A stretch of DNA of 28,827 nucleotides from a virus. The translations under genes and the position numbers were made by a program. The notes under the pieces are model-generated. The model ran no database searches, was not told the DNA's origin, and was given only the letters and a program-made list of their open reading frames with translations. The DNA is taken from positions 1 to 28,827 of IMG/VR virus record IMGVR_UViG_3300044993_000120; one strand, written 5' to 3'. Shown piece by piece: positions 1 through 5,978 of this stretch; position 1 is the stretch's first letter; each line of letters opens with the position of its first letter.

Positions 1-454
1 CAACAATCATTCACATTAGGGCAAACCGATGTTCCAAACAACCCAACCTATTTTTTAAGATTTAATCAAACAACAGGAGCATCAACCGCACCGTATTTGG
101 AGCAAAGAATTGAAAGCGTTAGAACATTTGCTAATCAAAAAATAACAGTCTCATTTTGGGCAAAAGTAGCAAGCGGAACATTATCCGTTAATGTTAAAGC
201 AATCCAAAACTTTGGAACAGGTGGTTCTCCATCATCAACGGTTGAGACGTCACTTGGTAGCAAAACCATTGATACAACTTGGAAAAGATATACGGTTACG
301 GGAACATTACCTTCTATTTCAGGAAAAACATTGGGAAGTAATAACAACGATTATTTAGCGATAAGATTAGAATTCCCGACCTCATCTACCTTTACCTTTG
401 ATGTTTCGCAAGTTATGGCTCATTATGGTGAAGTTCCTTTACCTTTCTATCCAA
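1..454 (+). repeat. Diverged terminal repeat of the contig (fibre gene, 5' copy)
   Basis: These 454 bases align without gaps to 28374-28827. I count 26 mismatches, all within the first 327 bases. Bases 328-454 (127 nt) are identical to the window end. Twenty-one mismatches fall on third codon positions. The pattern is that of two alleles of one gene joined at an exact 127-base overlap, rather than sequencing error. Confidence 0.9.
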
Positions 455-786
455 AAAGTTATGAAGAAGAATTAGAGGTATGTCAACGTTTTTATCAAGT
501 ATTTAATTTTTATGCTCGAGGCTCAACAGTTGATACCGCATATCAAACAACTTCTGGTGAAGGAATTGTGGTTTATTTGCCTGTCCCAATGAGGGGAGTT
601 CCAACAATTGTTGATTACTCGATAACAAAAATTGGACATATTATATCTACCCCATCGTCGAACCCACCAAATATAATTTCCGTCTCTAATTCTACTGTTG
701 AGTTTTCTTGGTATTCAACAAATGCAGCTTATAGAAATTATGCTTATCGATGTAATGGTTGGTTAAAAGCTAATGCAGAGTTATAA
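1..786 (+). CDS. Tail fibre / receptor-binding protein, C-terminal part (5' end missing)
   Basis: The frame is open from base 1 and stops at TAA 784-786. No start belongs here: the ATG at 97 is internal, because the homologous gene at 28002 has about 155 residues before that point. The protein has a beta-rich carbohydrate-binding-like stretch (QKITVSFWAKV, then DYLAIRLEF) followed by LPFYPKSYEEELEVCQRFYQ, a motif typical of phage and prophage fibres. It should be at the tail tip and bind the host surface. On a circular map the complete gene would run 28002-28827 and then 455-786, giving 385 residues. Compared with the 3' copy it differs at four residues (R/E, T/A, S/L, T/I). The fibre role is family-level recognition; the receptor is unknown. 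Confidence 0.8.
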   Translation, partial: QQSFTLGQTDVPNNPTYFLRFNQTTGASTAPYLEQRIESVRTFANQKITVSFWAKVASGTLSVNVKAIQNFGTGGSPSSTVETSLGSKTIDTTWKRYTVTGTLPSISGKTLGSNNNDYLAIRLEFPTSSTFTFDVSQVMAHYGEVPLPFYPKSYEEELEVCQRFYQVFNFYARGSTVDTAYQTTSGEGIVVYLPVPMRGVPTIVDYSITKIGHIISTPSSNPPNIISVSNSTVEFSWYSTNAAYRNYAYRCNGWLKANAEL

Positions 787-815
787 TTTAATATAACCAA
801 CAAAGAAAATTTTAA

Positions 816-917
816 GTACCTATTTTTTTAACAGCAACAAATCAAAACATAGGCGGAGGACAAGTTCATAATAATTTACAACCATATATTACTTTAAATT
901 TTGTTATTAAGTATTGA
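816..917 (+). pseudogene. Remnant of a tail-collar-type fibre C-terminus
   Basis: An open frame without a start codon runs from 816 to the TGA at 915-917; an in-frame TAA at 813 closes it upstream. It reads NQNIGGGQVHNNLQPYITLN and then FVIKY. This is the usual end of tail-collar and microcystin-dependent-protein-like fibres (GGG.xHNN.QPY..LN..I). Only this C-terminal piece survives, downstream of the intact fibre gene. Its 3' end overlaps the promoter region of the next gene. I infer loss of a former fibre gene by recombination at the adhesin locus. Confidence 0.7.
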
Positions 918-926
918 CTTTATTTT

Positions 927-935
927 TGCTATAAT
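927..935 (+). promoter_or_regulatory. Extended -10 promoter for the 963 gene
   Basis: TGC followed by a perfect TATAAT at 930-935. The TTGACT at 914-919 is only 10 bases from it and cannot be its -35 box. A start near 942 would give a leader of about 21 bases with no Shine-Dalgarno site. Confidence 0.55.
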
Positions 936-962
936 GAAATTATAAGTTAAATTTTAAAAACT

Positions 963-1829
963 ATGGCAAAACGAATATCTATCAGAGGCGGAGCAACGGC
1001 TTTACCCGAAGAAAGCGTGGCTCATTTATCAGTATCATTAATTAAAGAAAGCGGAGTTGAGAATTTAACTACCGATTTTATTGTTAGCGAAAATAATCCG
1101 CAAAATTTATCCGTAAATGTATCAAGCGGAAGAGCCTTTTTTGTTAAAAGTGGAATGGTTTATCACGGATATTCTACCGAAACGGTTAATTTAAGTATAA
1201 CTGCTAATTCAAGTGGAAATGATAGAATAGATGCGGTGGTTTTATATGTAGATTTAATGACTTCGCCGAATAGTGATGCTTCTAACATTTTGAAATATCA
1301 AGTAGTTCAAGGGACACCCGCTTCCAGTCCCGTTGCTCCTACCGATAGCGAAATTCAGACTGCTATTGGGGCGGGAAATCCTTTTATTAGATTGGCTAAT
1401 GTTTATGTTGCTAATAATAATACAACTATAACAAATAATAATATAACAGATAAAAGGACAAAGTCTTATATCAAAACAGCGGGAATGAAAGAAGTTGAGA
1501 TTTTGAAAAGTGTTTTTGGCGGAAATTATAATAAGGTTTATGAGGCAAATGTTAGTGGGAGTGTTAATTTGGATTGTGATACTTGTAGCGTATTCATTTT
1601 AACTTTAAGTGGGAATACTACGATTAATTTTACTAACTTTAATAAAGGGCAGACGATTCATTTAATTATAACCAACGCTTCAAGTTATACGATTACTTGG
1701 GGTAGTATGATTAAATGGAGTGATGATACGACACCGGGAATTTACGGGAATTATAACGGATTGGTATTTTTTGCGATAAGTAATAGTGTTTTGATTGGAA
1801 ATTTATCTTTTAGCGGAGTGACGATTTAA
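963..1829 (+). CDS. Baseplate/tail fibre structural protein
   Basis: 288 residues. The N-terminal part (about 1-165) has the pattern of phage baseplate adhesin-support proteins: VSSGRAFFVKSGMVYHGYST, then SGNDRIDAVVLYVDL, VVQGTPASSPVAPT and NPFIRLANVYV. The C-terminal 100 residues form a separate beta-rich domain (GSVNLDCDTCSVFILTLSGN to the end) of the kind that ends many tail fibres. It probably joins the tail tip and works with the fibre genes on either side. It starts at ATG 963 after an A-rich leader without a Shine-Dalgarno site. The family assignment rests on motif recognition only. Confidence 0.7.
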   Translation: MAKRISIRGGATALPEESVAHLSVSLIKESGVENLTTDFIVSENNPQNLSVNVSSGRAFFVKSGMVYHGYSTETVNLSITANSSGNDRIDAVVLYVDLMTSPNSDASNILKYQVVQGTPASSPVAPTDSEIQTAIGAGNPFIRLANVYVANNNTTITNNNITDKRTKSYIKTAGMKEVEILKSVFGGNYNKVYEANVSGSVNLDCDTCSVFILTLSGNTTINFTNFNKGQTIHLIITNASSYTITWGSMIKWSDDTTPGIYGNYNGLVFFAISNSVLIGNLSFSGVTI

Positions 1830-1850
1830 AAGTTTTAATATATTAAAATG
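1825..1850 (+). repeat. Intercistronic palindromic element, copy A
   Basis: TTTAAAAG followed by the perfect palindrome TTTTAATATATTAAAA (1833-1848). It contains the stop of the upstream gene (1827-1829), and the start codon of the next gene overlaps its last base. The whole 26-base block recurs exactly at 11821-11846. Confidence 0.8.
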
Positions 1851-2018
1851 AAAACTATATTTGTGGTTCAAGGTTATGAAAATAAATTAGATAACGGACA
1901 GTTGATTGATGTTGTTGTTTTTGAAATTTACGCTAAAAATGAAAAAGAAGCAATTCAGAAAGCAAAAAAATATTTAAAAAAGCCTTTTTATAGAGTTGCT
2001 TCTATTATTGAGAAATGA
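1848..2018 (+). CDS. Small hypothetical protein, 56 aa
   Basis: A short frame from ATG 1848, directly at the end of the palindromic element, to TGA 2016-2018, which overlaps the next start as ATGA. The product begins MKTIFVVQGYENKLDNGQLI, continues with a K/E-rich helix and ends ASIIEK. Its tight fit between two genes and good coding character support it as real. It resembles short alpha/beta phage proteins, but I recognise no family. It may be translationally coupled to the collar-repeat gene. Confidence 0.6.
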   Translation: MKTIFVVQGYENKLDNGQLIDVVVFEIYAKNEKEAIQKAKKYLKKPFYRVASIIEK

Positions 2019-3289
2019 GAATACCGAAAGATGTTATTTTAATTTGGACGGGAGATGAAGCAAGTATTCCATCTGATTGGACGAGAGAAAATAGTTTGAA
2101 TGGTTTATATCCGAAAGGTTGGGGAAGTCAATCTCCTAATCAAGGTGGCGGAAGTGCTACTCATAGTCATATTGTATCTGACCCTGGCCATTCTTTACAA
2201 AATCATACTCATACTTATACTTTAAACGCTTATTGTCCTGACAATACTTATCCGAATAAAGGTTGGACTGCTAATGAACCGAATTTTAACATTCCTGATT
2301 GTCATACTCATACAGGAACGACTGGAAATGCTAATAATGGTGGTTTAAGTAGTGTTAATTTTACGAGTGGTAATGCTTCTAATGAGCCTCCATTTAAAGA
2401 TGTTATCTTTATTAAGGCTGGTTTAGCAAGTCTTTTAAGAGATAATATATGTGCTTTATGGGATAAAAATACTTTGCCGAGTGGGTGGAGTGATATGATG
2501 GATTATCACGGAAAGTTTTTGAAAGGGTCTAATACGAGTAGTAGTGGAAATACGGGAGGAAGTTTAACGCATAGCCATTCTATTAATCATACTCATACTA
2601 TTATACCTCATAATCACGCTTCAAGTTGGTGTAATGATTGGCCTGGTGTTTCTGGTGGTTGGGGATATGGAAGAAATCCTGTTAATAATTGGACGACTTA
2701 CGTTCACGCCCATTGGTGCGATTATGGAAATGATAATACCGCTAATTCTACAACCAGTTATACAGGGACTTATGATACGACAGAAGAAGTTGAGCCTGAA
2801 TATGTTAAATTAGGATTAATTAAAAAAACTTCAAGTGGAAAATTGGAAATTGGGATAATTGGTTTATGGCTTGGGAGTGAGACCTCAATACCAAAAGGTT
2901 GGGTATTATGTGATGGAAATAACGGAACTTTAAATTTAAAGGATAAATTTATTAAAATATCGCCTTTAAATGAAGTAGGACAAACGGGAGGAAGTAATAC
3001 TCATAGCCACGCTGGTTATAGCCACGGACATTCAGCCATTTCTCATACTCATCCTATTACTACGGGATATGCTAATAATAATACTTATGAGCCCGCTTGG
3101 AGTGGTTATTATGCTACTAAAAAAAATCATACGCATACGGGGACGACGAATGCGGTTAATATGACTTTTAATAATTCAACTTTAACTTTTGCGAGTGCTG
3201 ATAATCAACCGCCATATAGGACAGTAGTCTTTATTCAATTACAAAAAAGATTAGCAGGAGCAGGAATGATGACAGGATTGTTAAATTAA
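2015..3289 (+). CDS. Tail adhesin with three tandem collar-like, His-rich repeats
   Basis: 424 residues made of three copies of one unit, at roughly 1-135, 140-275 and 276-424. Each unit has a strand ending in W, 'iP..W', a GGS.THSH motif, further H.H pairs (NHTHT, NHTHTI, SHTHP), and an 'N.PP..vvFI' closing strand. Repeated HxH pairs inside beta structure are known from fibre tips such as T4 gp12, where they bind metal ions in trimers. A trimeric metal-stabilised fibre or receptor-binding protein is therefore likely. It overlaps the preceding small gene by 4 bases. The exact fold and receptor are unknown. Confidence 0.7.
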   Translation: MRIPKDVILIWTGDEASIPSDWTRENSLNGLYPKGWGSQSPNQGGGSATHSHIVSDPGHSLQNHTHTYTLNAYCPDNTYPNKGWTANEPNFNIPDCHTHTGTTGNANNGGLSSVNFTSGNASNEPPFKDVIFIKAGLASLLRDNICALWDKNTLPSGWSDMMDYHGKFLKGSNTSSSGNTGGSLTHSHSINHTHTIIPHNHASSWCNDWPGVSGGWGYGRNPVNNWTTYVHAHWCDYGNDNTANSTTSYTGTYDTTEEVEPEYVKLGLIKKTSSGKLEIGIIGLWLGSETSIPKGWVLCDGNNGTLNLKDKFIKISPLNEVGQTGGSNTHSHAGYSHGHSAISHTHPITTGYANNNTYEPAWSGYYATKKNHTHTGTTNAVNMTFNNSTLTFASADNQPPYRTVVFIQLQKRLAGAGMMTGLLN

Positions 3290-3292
3290 TTT

Positions 3293-3301
3293 TGCTAAAA
3301 T
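3293..3301 (+). promoter_or_regulatory. Extended -10 promoter, leaderless type
   Basis: TTTTGC-TAAAAT, with TGC at 3293-3295 and the hexamer at 3296-3301. It lies 8 bases before ATG 3310, so the transcript would begin within about two bases of the start codon. It opens the lysis block. Confidence 0.5.
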
Positions 3302-3309
3302 AATAGTAT

Positions 3310-3603
3310 ATGGAAGATATAATTAACGAAATCATAAAAGCAAAAGAGAAAAATTTAATCAATTCTATTGATGTTAAAGATGATAAATTAATTGTGGTAA
3401 GAAAGGTTTTTAATGAGGATGGAGAAGAAATTAATCCAAGAATTTTAACGGTGAATTTAAATGAATTAAAAAATTTAATAGATATAACAACTACTAAATT
3501 AAAATTGTTTTATATGATTTATAACTTAATTAATAAATATACTGAAATTAATATTACAGATGAAAGTAAAAATGTTATTAATTTATTGAAAAAGATTAAA
3601 TAA
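3310..3603 (+). CDS. Hypothetical protein, 97 aa
   Basis: A small soluble protein rich in I, N, K and E, beginning MEDIINEIIKAKEKNLINSI. It contains a short beta segment (DKLIVVRKVFNEDGEEINPR) and a helical C-terminus (LKLFYMIYNLINKYTEI). There is no membrane segment or Cys/His cluster. It lies between the adhesins and the endolysin, with a 1-base gap before the endolysin ATG, and probably shares its mRNA. I do not recognise the family. Expression from the promoter just upstream is likely. Confidence 0.6.
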   Translation: MEDIINEIIKAKEKNLINSIDVKDDKLIVVRKVFNEDGEEINPRILTVNLNELKNLIDITTTKLKLFYMIYNLINKYTEINITDESKNVINLLKKIK

Positions 3604-3604
3604 A

Positions 3605-4549
3605 ATGCTATACCAAAGCCAACGAGATAGTAGATGGGCAAATCATAAATTAGGTTTTAGCAATGAAACTATCGGAAATTTTGGCTGTGTCATCACTTGT
3701 CTTGCTAATCTTTTTGAAATCACTCCTTTACAGATGAATGAATGGATGAAGAATAATGGAGCATTCGTAAATCAAAATTTAACATACTGGGCAAAGATAC
3801 CAGGCTTCATTTATAGAGGTTGGTCTTACAATAATGATGAGGTTAAAAAAGCAATTAGTCAATATGGTGCTGTTATTGTAGAAGTGGATTTTGATAATAA
3901 TCCACGAACCGATTTGTCTCATTATGTCATCTTCATTGGCAATCAGAAACTATTTGATGTGTGGGACGGAAAAGAAAAACCGACTTCAATTTATTCTATT
4001 TTGAAAGGTTATGTAGTTTATGATATTGAGAAAGCAAAGGCTTACTTTAAAAATCAATTTAGCAATAGTCAAGATAATTATTACAAAGGAATTGATATGA
4101 ATAATAAGGAAAGCGTAAAAGTGTGTATTGATGAGTGGAAGAGAGTTGTTGATGGTTATTATGTGAAAAAAGAAGAATATGAAGCAAAGATAAAAGAATT
4201 AAACGATAAATACCAAAGAGAGATTGACGATAAGGAAAAGACAATTATAAATCTTAATACCCAGATTGATAACTTAACAAAGCAAAATCTTCAACTAATT
4301 AAAGATAACGAAATGCTTAATGATTATAAAAATAAATACAGTGAATTTGGAAAACAATTAGAAGAGTTGACAAAAGAGCATACGCAATTAAAGATTGATT
4401 TTGGAAATGCGAAAGAGGAATGGGTAATAAAAGAGCAAGGATATCTAAAACAGATTAAGACTTTACAGACAAAGTATGAAGCAACTAAATCACCATTGAA
4501 AAAGTTATTAATAGATTATATTTACGGAAAAACCCAAATTAAAAGTTAA
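3605..4549 (+). CDS. Endolysin candidate: C39-like cysteine peptidase plus coiled coil
   Basis: 314 residues. Residues 1-140 match the C39-like papain fold: YQSQRDSRWANHKLG (oxyanion Gln), GNFGCVITCLANL with catalytic Cys28, DLSHYVIFIG with His106, and FDVWDG with Asp118. Such domains cut peptides and occur in phage endolysins. Residues about 165-300 are a long K/E/Q-rich coiled coil, which is unusual for a cell-wall-binding region and may oligomerise the enzyme or hold it near the membrane. There is no signal peptide, so release needs a holin, and two membrane proteins follow directly. Peptidoglycan-peptide cleavage is inferred from fold and context; a tail-associated peptidase is the alternative. 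Confidence 0.65.
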   Translation: MLYQSQRDSRWANHKLGFSNETIGNFGCVITCLANLFEITPLQMNEWMKNNGAFVNQNLTYWAKIPGFIYRGWSYNNDEVKKAISQYGAVIVEVDFDNNPRTDLSHYVIFIGNQKLFDVWDGKEKPTSIYSILKGYVVYDIEKAKAYFKNQFSNSQDNYYKGIDMNNKESVKVCIDEWKRVVDGYYVKKEEYEAKIKELNDKYQREIDDKEKTIINLNTQIDNLTKQNLQLIKDNEMLNDYKNKYSEFGKQLEELTKEHTQLKIDFGNAKEEWVIKEQGYLKQIKTLQTKYEATKSPLKKLLIDYIYGKTQIKS

Positions 4550-4571
4550 GGATTTTTAGCAAAGTAAAGGT

Positions 4572-4859
4572 ATGATTGCGAGGATTAAAAAAGAGCCAAC
4601 TATAATAGACGAAAAAACAAGGATTTCATTACAGACCAATAACTTATGGGCGATATTGATGTCTGCGGTAGTGGTTGCTATATCTTGGGCTTCATTAGTA
4701 AATAAGATTGAATTGCTTAATCAAAAATTAGATTTTGTCGCTCAAAGACAAGAGGAGTTAGCACAAGAGTTTAAAGAATGGAAGAAGCAAGAAGAAAAAA
4801 GAATTAGTGACTTGGAGGTTGGATTAGCAGAGGTTAGGTCTATATTAAAAGTTAAATAA
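4572..4859 (+). CDS. Membrane-anchored coiled-coil protein, probable lysis accessory
   Basis: 95 residues. A hydrophilic N-terminus is followed by one membrane helix at about 25-43 (LWAILMSAVVVAISWASLV) and then a continuous coiled coil to the end. The layout resembles XhlA-like or holin-accessory proteins, though XhlA places its helix at the C-terminus. It sits between the endolysin and a two-helix holin candidate. The coiled coil could contact that of the endolysin; this is inference. The gene ends with ILKVK-stop, encoded by a TTAAAAGTTAA element shared with other gene ends here. Confidence 0.55.
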   Translation: MIARIKKEPTIIDEKTRISLQTNNLWAILMSAVVVAISWASLVNKIELLNQKLDFVAQRQEELAQEFKEWKKQEEKRISDLEVGLAEVRSILKVK

Positions 4860-4868
4860 AAAAAAGAT

Positions 4869-5036
4869 ATGGAAAAACTATTAAGTAGAAAATTTATAAT
4901 GACGGTGGGATTGGTGGTTTTGTCTTATATTTTAGTATTAGTTGGTAAAATGACAAGTAAAGAATGGATTGAGTTTTCAATGGTGGTTGCTGGAATTTAT
5001 ACGAGCGGTAATGTGGTAAGTAAGTTTGCTAAATAG
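4869..5036 (+). CDS. Small holin candidate, 55 aa
   Basis: From ATG 4869 to TAG 5034-5036. The protein starts MEKLLSRKFIMTVGLVVLSY and has two hydrophobic segments (about 9-26 and 37-50) separated by a charged turn (GKMTSKEWIE). Two short helices, a charged N-terminus and a position next to an endolysin fit small class II holins. It would form the membrane lesion that releases the endolysin. No sequence family was recognised; the call rests on size, topology and position. Confidence 0.6.
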   Translation: MEKLLSRKFIMTVGLVVLSYILVLVGKMTSKEWIEFSMVVAGIYTSGNVVSKFAK

Positions 5037-5042
5037 AATTAT

Positions 5043-5112
5043 GGGGGCTTAGTTTAATGCAGAACAGGGGTCTCCAAAGCCTCTAGTGGGGGTTCAAATC
5101 CCTCAGCCTCTG
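5043..5112 (+). tRNA. tRNA-Trp (CCA), atypical
   Basis: A complete cloverleaf can be folded. The acceptor is 5043-5049 with 5105-5111. The D stem GTTT/GAAC has a 6-nt loop (5056-5061). The anticodon stem is 5067-5071 with 5079-5083, and its loop CTCCAAA places CCA at 5074-5076. The T stem GGGGG/CCCTC has loop TTCAAAT. The discriminator is G73 (5112), as expected for Trp. CCA is not encoded; CTT follows. The D loop is one base shorter than usual and lacks the second G of the GG pair, and the acceptor has G1-U72 and G3-U70 wobbles. The gene lies 7 bases before the HNH start. It may supplement host tRNA; no integrase was seen that could use it as an att site. Confidence 0.85.
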
Positions 5113-5119
5113 CTTAAAA

Positions 5120-5410
5120 ATGGAAAAACGATATAAAGAAATATTAATGATATCTGCGGTTAGTTTAGGATTATTAGCGGTATCATTTTGTGCTTTTCCT
5201 GAATGGCTAAAAAAATTAATAAGAAAAGAGCAGAATAATTGTTGTGATTGGTGCGGAAAAAAGGTGAAAAAATTACAGATTCACCATATAATACCGCAAT
5301 CAATGGGGGGGAGTGATGAAAGAAGTAATGCTGTGGGGCTGTGTCAAGAATGCCATAGTTATTGGGATAAAGAAGCGTTAAAATATAGAAGGCTTTATCC
5401 AAAAAAATGA
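5120..5410 (+). CDS. HNH nuclease-domain protein with N-terminal membrane anchor
   Basis: 96 residues. Residues 8-26 (ILMISAVSLGLLAVSFCAF) form a hydrophobic helix after a basic start, resembling a signal anchor. Residues 41-83 are an HNH domain: Cys42-x2-Cys45, catalytic-type His55-His56 in IHHIIPQSMGG, Asn70, then LC75QEC78H79. All key positions are present. Phage HNH proteins usually lie beside the terminase and are soluble. This one follows a tRNA and is predicted to sit on the membrane, most likely with the nuclease outside. The role is unknown; cutting DNA at the cell surface or excluding other phages are guesses. Confidence 0.75.
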   Translation: MEKRYKEILMISAVSLGLLAVSFCAFPEWLKKLIRKEQNNCCDWCGKKVKKLQIHHIIPQSMGGSDERSNAVGLCQECHSYWDKEALKYRRLYPKK

Positions 5411-5583
5411 ATAATATTGATTATTTAAATAAAGAAAAAAATTTTATAAGATTAAGTAAGGATTTTTTTTGTATAAAGTGTAAAACAAATTTTAGAAATG
5501 GGCGAAGTAAGTTTTGTTTTGGTTGTTTACAAGAGATAAAATATGAAAGGGATAAAAGATATAGATTAAAAAGGCAAAATTAA
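5407..5583 (+). CDS. Mini zinc-ribbon protein, 58 aa
   Basis: Starts at ATG 5407, overlapping the previous stop as ATGA, and ends at TAA 5581-5583. It has one CxxC pair in FFCIKCKT and a second in FCFGCLQE about 20 residues later, followed by a very basic tail (YERDKRYRLKRQN). This is a typical small zinc ribbon, probably binding nucleic acid. It is followed after one base by another zinc-ribbon gene. No family was recognised. Confidence 0.6.
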   Translation: MNNIDYLNKEKNFIRLSKDFFCIKCKTNFRNGRSKFCFGCLQEIKYERDKRYRLKRQN

Positions 5584-5584
5584 A

Positions 5585-5809
5585 ATGAAAAATTTTGTTT
5601 TTACAAGGTGTTTTATCTGCGGTAGAAATGAAAAACTTTATAGAAAGATAATGTATTCTAATGGTAAAGCAATCCTACTCCCGAATAAGTTTTATATCTG
5701 CGACCATTGTTATAAAATAGAGACGAATAAAAAATATACTTTACCCGATGGTATGACTTATGAATGGAGACGGGTTTATAGTTTTAAAGATGTTTTTAAA
5801 TACGGTTGA
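5585..5809 (+). CDS. Small zinc-ribbon protein, 74 aa
   Basis: It contains CFICG near residue 9 and CDHC near residue 39, forming a four-Cys zinc site, with a basic and aromatic C-terminus (YEWRRVYSFKDVFKYG). It is the last gene before the promoter and structured leader of the replication region, and its final codons overlap the -35 box of that promoter. It may act in transcription or DNA binding, by analogy with other phage zinc ribbons. No family was recognised. Confidence 0.6.
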   Translation: MKNFVFTRCFICGRNEKLYRKIMYSNGKAILLPNKFYICDHCYKIETNKKYTLPDGMTYEWRRVYSFKDVFKYG

Positions 5810-5834
5810 CAAAATTTAAAATATATTTTATTAT
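5806..5834 (+). promoter_or_regulatory. Strong sigma-70-type promoter of the replication leader
   Basis: TTGACA at 5806-5811, a 17-base spacer, then TATTAT at 5829-5834. The predicted start is near 5841, so the first transcribed region is the structured leader ending at 5978. Confidence 0.75.
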
Positions 5835-5861
5835 TAAATAAGGGACAACGAGTAGTAAAAG

Positions 5862-5978
5862 GCTGGGGGGTTGAAAATAGGTGAGGTATAGAGTATAATT
5901 TGATAATCCCGAATTTATAACTCCTATACCTCACCAGCCCCCCAGCTGGTTAGGAGTTATAAGTTTGGGATTTTTTTT
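5862..5978 (+). promoter_or_regulatory. Structured leader RNA / probable attenuator before the initiator gene
   Basis: Three pairings are visible. A: GCTGGGGGG (5862-5870) with CCCCCCAGC (5938-5946). B: GGTGAGGTATAG (5880-5891) with CTATACCTCACC (5924-5935). C: 5905-5926 with 5951-5972, 22 pairs including two G-U. Pairing C starts inside the B loop and overlaps B, so C excludes the full A+B fold or forms a pseudoknot with it. C is followed by eight T residues. This is the layout of an attenuator with two competing states, placed directly before the initiator ATG at 5979. The trigger (ligand, antisense RNA or protein) is unknown. Confidence 0.7.
5905..5978 (+). terminator. Intrinsic terminator immediately before ATG 5979
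   Basis: A 22-bp stem (5905-5926 with 5951-5972) carries an inner 6-bp hairpin, ACCAGC/GCTGGT (5933-5938 with 5945-5950), and is followed by the T tract 5971-5978. Transcripts stopping here would not include the initiator gene. Confidence 0.7.

Noticed and set aside
1-454. Diversity-generating retroelement-like template/variable repeat pair
   Set aside because: The differences between the two copies affect all four bases and mainly third codon positions. There is no adenine-specific pattern and no reverse transcriptase gene in the window.
914-935. TTGACT at 914 paired with TATAAT at 930 as a classical promoter
   Set aside because: The spacer is only 10 bases. The extended -10 element alone is kept.
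5043-5112. TGA recoding to Trp because of the phage tRNA
   Set aside because: The anticodon is CCA, which reads UGG, and several genes end in TGA at ATGA overlaps. The standard code fits throughout.
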